Virus record (IMG/VR): IMGVR_UViG_3300031785_000026
Coordinates: 1-32,928 of that record
Reading direction: 5' to 3' (one strand)
DNA length: 32,928 nt
DNA from: a virus
Both the position numbers and the translations under genes were made by a program. This document shows positions 29,441 through 32,928 of the stretch, one piece after another. Within the stretch, counting starts at the first letter, position 1; each line of letters begins with the position of its first letter. The notes beneath the pieces were generated by a model. That model worked only from the letters and a program-made list of their open reading frames with translations, did no database searches and had not been told where the DNA came from.

Positions 29441-29791
29441 CTAACCTTTCGGATACTTGTCTTTAATTGTTTTAATTGTGCTTTTCCAACCATCTATACC
29501 ATTGTGATATAAATCATCTAGTTGGTCTTCTATGGATGGATATTCTAATGCTCTTTTTCTTTGATATTCATTACTATTATAAGCAATTTGTAATTCTTGT
29601 TTTTTATCTGTTATTTGTTTCCAAGTAACACCAAATTTAGATTCATCATCACTTAATATGGCTGAACCACTTGAATCTTCACCAACTACTTTTTTAAAAT
29701 ACTTTTTAAATTCATCTTCTGTAGAAGGTATTTTTTCCAAAGCGTAATTAGATATTCCTAATTCTTTTAATACGTCTGCGATATGTATCAT
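29441..29791 (-). CDS. Phage accessory tail protein with 'YPSIEDQLDDLYHNGIDGWK' end
   Basis: The 116-residue product has an N-terminal helical part (MIHIADVLKELGISNYALEK, STEDEFKKYFKKVVGED) and ends in EYPSIEDQLDDLYHNGIDGW followed by KSTIKTIKDKYPK. This end is a pattern I recall from many phage tail-cluster proteins of unknown role, often near fibres and tail chaperones. AGGAT precedes ATG 29791. It is soluble and charged, unlike the neighbouring fibre proteins, so it may be an assembly factor rather than a virion part. Confidence 0.68.
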   Translation of the reverse strand: MIHIADVLKELGISNYALEKIPSTEDEFKKYFKKVVGEDSSGSAILSDDESKFGVTWKQITDKKQELQIAYNSNEYQRKRALEYPSIEDQLDDLYHNGIDGWKSTIKTIKDKYPKG

Positions 29792-29799
29792 ATTTTATC

Positions 29800-30285
29800 C
29801 TAAGTTAATATAGGTGAACCTATTTCCATTATTGTAAATGTAGAAAGATTATTATTAATTTGACTATAAACATTACCACTTACTTTTTTATGTTTAAGTT
29901 GATAAGTAATTGAACTTGTAGTGTTTGGATTATCTAATAAACAAGCACTAACACAGTTAGGATAAGGTCCATATACATATTGAGCACCATATTGTCCACC
30001 ACTACTTAAATCAGTTGAATCTCTAAACACAGTTAAAGCAGAAACAGCACTTGAAGCTGCATATAAATTAACATTATACATAATTAAAATTTTGTTTGAA
30101 GCTGAAGATGGTGTAATACTTAAACTTGAAACTCCATTTGCAACATAACTTGTGCTATCAGTTAAAGATTCACTTGAATTACTTGTGCCTTTTACTTGCA
30201 GAATAGAAGCACCAGTAACTGACCCAGTAAAAGCAAAAGCATCTGCTAAATTTATACCCTCTGCTTGTACTTTAGTTAAAGCCAT
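29800..30285 (-). CDS. Tail-fibre-type protein (MALTKVQAEG family)
   Basis: The 161-residue product starts MALTKVQAEGINLADAFAFT, then GSVTGAS, an N-terminus I recall from many marine phage fibre proteins. A beta-rich domain follows (SVLQVKG-like ILQVKGTSNSSE, SLSITPSSASNKILIMYNVN, LTVFRDSTDLSSGG) and closes with FTIMEIGSPI. The GGAG site seven to eight bases before ATG 30285 is part of a GCATAAGGAGTAA sequence also used before the gene at 30673. It probably forms a short fibre or a fibre head domain. Confidence 0.75.
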   Translation of the reverse strand: MALTKVQAEGINLADAFAFTGSVTGASILQVKGTSNSSESLTDSTSYVANGVSSLSITPSSASNKILIMYNVNLYAASSAVSALTVFRDSTDLSSGGQYGAQYVYGPYPNCVSACLLDNPNTTSSITYQLKHKKVSGNVYSQINNNLSTFTIMEIGSPILT

Positions 30286-30295
30286 AACTTACTCC

Positions 30296-30673
30296 TTATG
30301 CGTATGGACTATCGCCTAATACAGATGTATCCCATGCTGCTTTGAGCTTTGCAATAGTATCTGCATCAGATATGGCTTTAGCTGCTGGTGCATCTCTTAG
30401 TGCTTTCTTTTTAGCTACACTCGCAGTCTTTGCACTTGCGTCATCTGCTTCTAATGCTTTCATATACACAACATCTTCTGCTTCAAGCAAAGGCTTTCTT
30501 ACCTCTCTAATCTTATCTTGAAAGATCTTCTTAGCTTCTGTCATGTCTTCTGATATAACCTTCTTGTCTGAGTCTACGACCCAAGCACCTCTAAAGTGTC
30601 TATCAGATGGCTTAGTAACTGTAGAAGCATCTACAGTAACACCATTTTTATCTACTATATTTGTTGTCGGCAT
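30296..30673 (-). CDS. Phage tail-cluster protein, 125 residues
   Basis: The product opens with a short strand region (TTNIVDKNGVTVDASTVTKP), then HFRGAWVVDSDKKVI, and is then a long charged helix (MTEAKKIFQDKIREVRKPLL, EADDASAKTASVAKKKALRD) ending in AWDTSVLGDSPYA. The 'FRGAW...I..D...AK.I..DKIR..R.PLL' pattern is one I recall from phage tail-assembly proteins related in layout to DUF4376/XkdW-type accessory proteins. GGAG lies six bases before its ATG. A chaperone role for fibres is possible but not shown. Confidence 0.65.
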   Translation of the reverse strand: MPTTNIVDKNGVTVDASTVTKPSDRHFRGAWVVDSDKKVISEDMTEAKKIFQDKIREVRKPLLEAEDVVYMKALEADDASAKTASVAKKKALRDAPAAKAISDADTIAKLKAAWDTSVLGDSPYA

Positions 30674-30683
30674 TTTTTACTCC

Positions 30684-31169
30684 TTATGCTACTTCTTCTA
30701 AATTTACTACATTTTCATCAATCTTCCAAGCATTACGCCATTCTCTTGTGCTTGGTAGCTGATCTTTTTTACAAATCACTAATCTTGGTTTATTAGCTTT
30801 ATCATAATTTCTCCACACTCTTTGTGGTATGTCTTTCATAATTAAATATTCTATGGCTTGTTCTTCTGTCATTGCTTCAACTGGTTTTGTGTTATGGAGT
30901 AAATATCCTCTTGTATGTTTCTTAAAGTCTGGCTTTGCTTCATCTTCTGCTAACAGCCAATACACTTCTACTGGTGGCAGTATGCCGCCTTGTAAAGCAC
31001 AAGCCATCCAGTTTGGATCAGGCACAGTTATTTTTGCACATTCATCTGGTTTGTCTGGGTCTTCCCATACAATACGATAGTCTGATTGTTTGCCCTCTAA
31101 GTTTTCTTTTGCCCAACACAATCTATCCCATAAATGTGTGCCTTGAAACTTTGGTGTTTTTATTGTCAT
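30684..31169 (-). CDS. Phage protein of tail cluster with 'VPDPNWM...EVYW' region
   Basis: The 161-residue product is charged and has several distinctive parts: YRIVWEDPDKP, AKITVPDPNWMACALQGGIL, PPVEVYWLLAEDEAKP, EAMTEEQAIEYLIMKDIP and REWRNAWKIDENVV. From memory these occur together in a phage family of unknown function near tail fibres; the C-terminal 'R.WRNAW' also ends tail-assembly proteins. It starts at an ATGA overlap with the third GDLA copy of the right module, using the GGAG within the GDLA codons. It is probably an assembly protein rather than a fibre. Confidence 0.65.
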   Translation of the reverse strand: MTIKTPKFQGTHLWDRLCWAKENLEGKQSDYRIVWEDPDKPDECAKITVPDPNWMACALQGGILPPVEVYWLLAEDEAKPDFKKHTRGYLLHNTKPVEAMTEEQAIEYLIMKDIPQRVWRNYDKANKPRLVICKKDQLPSTREWRNAWKIDENVVNLEEVA

Positions 31170-31588
31170 GCTAAATCTCCTAATACAGTTGAACAGTTTA
31201 AGCCGCCATCTTGTTGTGTTCCACCATCTCCGATAGGTTGCACTCCATAAGAACCAGTTGCTTGTGCTCTTATTTGTGCAAACTGTCTGTCTCCACCTGT
31301 TGTAAATTCTTGTACCTCTTGAGCAGTAGCACCATTATTTGAATAAAGATAAGCATTATCGTCTGTGCTCATATTATTAGTGAGTGTAATTGTAAATTGT
31401 CCTGTTCCATTATCTGTAGCACTTGTAGTGTTAAAAGAATCACGAAAGGTTGTGCCACTACCTGCATAGTTTGACCATTGTTTAGGAATAGAATTAAAAA
31501 GGTAACTCGTATCAATAGACTTCTCTGTACCAGTGTTAACTGAATCAGATGTTGTTAATGTATCAAATGCTATTGTTCCGTTTGCCAT
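31166..31588 (-). CDS. GDLA-family fibre paralogue 3 (140 residues)
   Basis: This member begins MANGTIAFDTLTTSDSVNTG. The shared core reads KQWSNYAGSGTTFRDSFNTT and SATDNGTGQFTITLTNNMST, and it ends GGLNCSTVLGDLA. The core is present, but the N-terminal part is unlike that of the other copies. It takes the third position in the right module, as the copy at 27738-28145 does in the left one, and these two are the least like the others. It is coupled by TAATG at its start and ATGA at its end. Confidence 0.7.
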   Translation of the reverse strand: MANGTIAFDTLTTSDSVNTGTEKSIDTSYLFNSIPKQWSNYAGSGTTFRDSFNTTSATDNGTGQFTITLTNNMSTDDNAYLYSNNGATAQEVQEFTTGGDRQFAQIRAQATGSYGVQPIGDGGTQQDGGLNCSTVLGDLA

Positions 31589-32001
31589 TATGCTAAATCT
31601 CCGTGTACTGTTGCATAAACATAATCATTGTCATAAAAAGTACCATTTCCAAAAAATGTATCTTGTTTAAAAACTCCTGCACCAGTGACCCAAACTTCAT
31701 CACTACCTACATAATTATTCCCTGCTGTTGAATCATAAGATGAAGAGACTACTGGTGTGTATGTAGCATTTGCCATGTCTGAATTTATATTCCATGTACT
31801 TTGTCCTGTAGCATCATCAGACCAAGAACTTATATTAAAGCTGTCTTTGAGTTCTACTGTGGATGTTCTTTGTTGGGCATACCCATATGCTTTAGCCAAC
31901 CCTTGTTGTAAGTTCGTTGTAGTAGAACCACCCTCTCCTGTAACAAGAATGCTACCTGCTGAAGTTGTACCTGTTAAGGTGTTTGTCTTAATGGTACTCA
32001 T
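31588..32001 (-). CDS. GDLA-family fibre paralogue 2 (137 residues)
   Basis: This copy starts MSTIKTNTLTGTTSAGSILV with TGEGGSTTTNLQQGLAKAYG, almost the same N-terminal stretch as the copy at 28145-28558. The core reads ELKDSFNISSWSDDATGQST and NSDMANATYTPVVSSSYDS, and the end is VYATVHGDLA. The part between about residues 85 and 125 (VGSDEVWVTGAGVFKQDTFF) has no counterpart in its relative. It is a good example of a shared base with an exchanged tip. Overlaps are ATGA at its start and TAATG at its end. Confidence 0.72.
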   Translation of the reverse strand: MSTIKTNTLTGTTSAGSILVTGEGGSTTTNLQQGLAKAYGYAQQRTSTVELKDSFNISSWSDDATGQSTWNINSDMANATYTPVVSSSYDSTAGNNYVGSDEVWVTGAGVFKQDTFFGNGTFYDNDYVYATVHGDLA

Positions 32002-32438
32002 GCCAAGTCTCCTAATACACTCGCCATAGTATAAAGAGGGTCAAACTCACCTGTAATTCTTCCATCTGTAGTCACAATAAATGAGTCTGTAGCATTAGTT
32101 GTACCATTTCTAATACCTAACCACCCCCCATCGTGATTACTGTCGGCAGCACTATCTCCAAATGTTGCTACATAATTTGCATTATTCATAGCATTAGTTA
32201 AGGTAATTGTATAATGACCTGTTCCATTGTCCGTAAGAGAAGCATTATTTAAACTATCTCTAGCTGCTATTGTGCCAGTTCCATTAAAGTTTACCCATGA
32301 TTTAGCTAAACCTTGTACTAAATTCTGTGTAACACTTGTGCCACCATCAGACTCATACACAGATGTATTCTTAATTCTTATGTCTGTTCCTAGTGAACCA
32401 CCAGTCTTTCGTATTGTATCTACAAATATTTCACTCAC
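31998..32438 (-). CDS. GDLA-family fibre paralogue 1 (146 residues)
   Basis: It starts with a GTG in a GTGA overlap with the stop of the MPLIG gene. The product begins MSEIFVDTIRKTGGSLGTDI with RIKNTSVYESDGGTSVTQ, closest to the copy at 28558-28983. The core reads VQGLAKSWVNFNGTGTIAAR and DSLNNASLTDNGTGHYTITL, then MNNANYVATFGDSA, and it ends MASVLGDLA. It is the first of three copies in the right module. A fibre or adhesin role follows from beta-rich composition, position and the fibre-type neighbours. Confidence 0.72.
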   Translation of the reverse strand: MSEIFVDTIRKTGGSLGTDIRIKNTSVYESDGGTSVTQNLVQGLAKSWVNFNGTGTIAARDSLNNASLTDNGTGHYTITLTNAMNNANYVATFGDSAADSNHDGGWLGIRNGTTNATDSFIVTTDGRITGEFDPLYTMASVLGDLA

Positions 32439-32890
32439 GAAGTTACCAGCCTTCCACCACTTTCAACTGTAAGAGTTACACCAGATGCAACTGTAAGTGG
32501 ACCTGTAACTTGTGCATTCTCTGTAGCAAGTATTGTTATATTTGTACTAAGAGTTTGTGAGTTTGTTCTAAACATACCACCATTTTTAAAATTACCTTTG
32601 TTTTCTGCTGGAGGTGTAATTGTTCCAAAGGTTCTACCGAAGAACATAACAAAGATATTATTACCAGAGTTATTACTTGGTGCAGCAGTAAAAGTCAAAG
32701 TTGTGCCATCTGGCACTGTGTAAGCTCCAGTTGGCTCTTGCACAACACCATCTACAGATACAACGATATCTTGTTCTGAACTTACAGTTTGATTTAATGT
32801 AAAAGTTGTTGTACTGCCATCGCCACTAAACTCTTGTCTTGTTGGTAAGCTCTCAAAAGCTGGTGATATATCGTTACCAATCAAAGGCAT
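32435..32890 (-). CDS. MPLIG-type tail fibre protein (right module)
   Basis: The 151-residue product starts at ATG 32890 behind TAGGAG. It begins MPLIGNDISPAFESLPTRQE, then a beta domain with FSGDGSTTTFTLNQTVSSEQ, DIVVSVDGVVQEPTGAYTV and NIFVMFFGRTFGTITPP, and ends GPLTVASGVTLTVESGGRL. I recall this layout (T.F.L......I.V.V.GV.Q.P...Y.V) from many marine phage fibre proteins. It is the counterpart of the MPYIG protein at 28980-29438: both are followed at once by three GDLA paralogues. It probably forms the virion-side base of a fibre. Confidence 0.8.
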   Translation of the reverse strand: MPLIGNDISPAFESLPTRQEFSGDGSTTTFTLNQTVSSEQDIVVSVDGVVQEPTGAYTVPDGTTLTFTAAPSNNSGNNIFVMFFGRTFGTITPPAENKGNFKNGGMFRTNSQTLSTNITILATENAQVTGPLTVASGVTLTVESGGRLVTS

Positions 32891-32899
32891 GACTTACTC

Positions 32900-32928
32900 C
32901 TATTCACTAATTGTGTCTACAACTGACA
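32900..32928 (-). CDS. C-terminal end of a further gene, partial
   Basis: A reading frame running in from the right edge ends at TAG 32900-32902 with the residues SVVDTISE, nine bases before the MPLIG gene, and its last bases lead into the TAGGAG site. Tight spacing fits a preceding gene of the same operon. Only eight full codons are visible, so nothing can be said of its function. Confidence 0.35.

Overview
This window is a stretch of a tailed-phage genome, most likely a marine short-tailed phage (podovirus-like) of an alphaproteobacterial host. Evidence for this is the AT-rich sequence (roughly one third G+C by eye), dense genes joined by ATGA/TAATG overlaps, a P22 gp10-like tail hub protein, a T4-type lysozyme, and tail-fibre families I associate from memory with marine phage metagenomes (proteins opening MPYIGRS, MALTKVQAEG, SKAAELAKMGEVLTNSQIGG). 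The host is inference only. No terminase, portal, capsid, DNA polymerase or integrase is present, so the window is only part of a genome. All genes but one are on the minus strand, so transcription runs from high to low coordinates.

From 32928 to about 25119 lies the tail-fibre region: two copies of a module made of one MP[LY]IG-type fibre protein followed by three paralogous ~140-residue proteins that all end in GDLA, with other fibre and accessory proteins between and after them. From 25111 to 14903 come an S/T/G-rich protein, the gp10-like hub, and a run of large internal or ejection-type virion proteins, the largest with a glycine-zipper stretch. Lysozyme ends the late block at 14457. At 14230-14311 two divergent promoters drive a small ribbon-helix-helix-like protein (+, the only plus-strand gene) and a DUF1064 nuclease-like gene (-), the latter apparently from a leaderless mRNA.

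From 13822 down to 5360, behind a consensus promoter at 13864-13892, is a DNA metabolism operon: a Sak4-like ATPase, a DUF669-like protein, zinc-ribbon proteins, an SF2 helicase, a DUF6378 protein, a small protein with an SSB-like DDELPF tail, a Cas4-like PD-(D/E)XK nuclease, and a Toprim/RecA-like primase-helicase. These would together give replication and recombination functions. It runs on into a DNA-modification group: a PAPS-reductase-like PP-loop enzyme, a C5-cytosine methyltransferase, and at the left end an N6A/N4C methyltransferase broken by an in-frame TAA.

The most unusual signals are: (1) a 385-codon gene with its own good Shine-Dalgarno site lying wholly inside the cytosine methyltransferase in the +1 frame, whose limits match a local jump in G+C; (2) an iterated DNA word, [GC]CGAACA, counted 22 times in the left 11 kb and once in the right 22 kb, on both strands and in several reading frames; (3) a ~130-nt apparently noncoding transcript with its own promoter, hairpins and intrinsic terminator at 3531-3664; and (4) the tandem GDLA fibre-gene array, in which the conserved C-terminal codons also supply the ribosome-binding site of the next gene.
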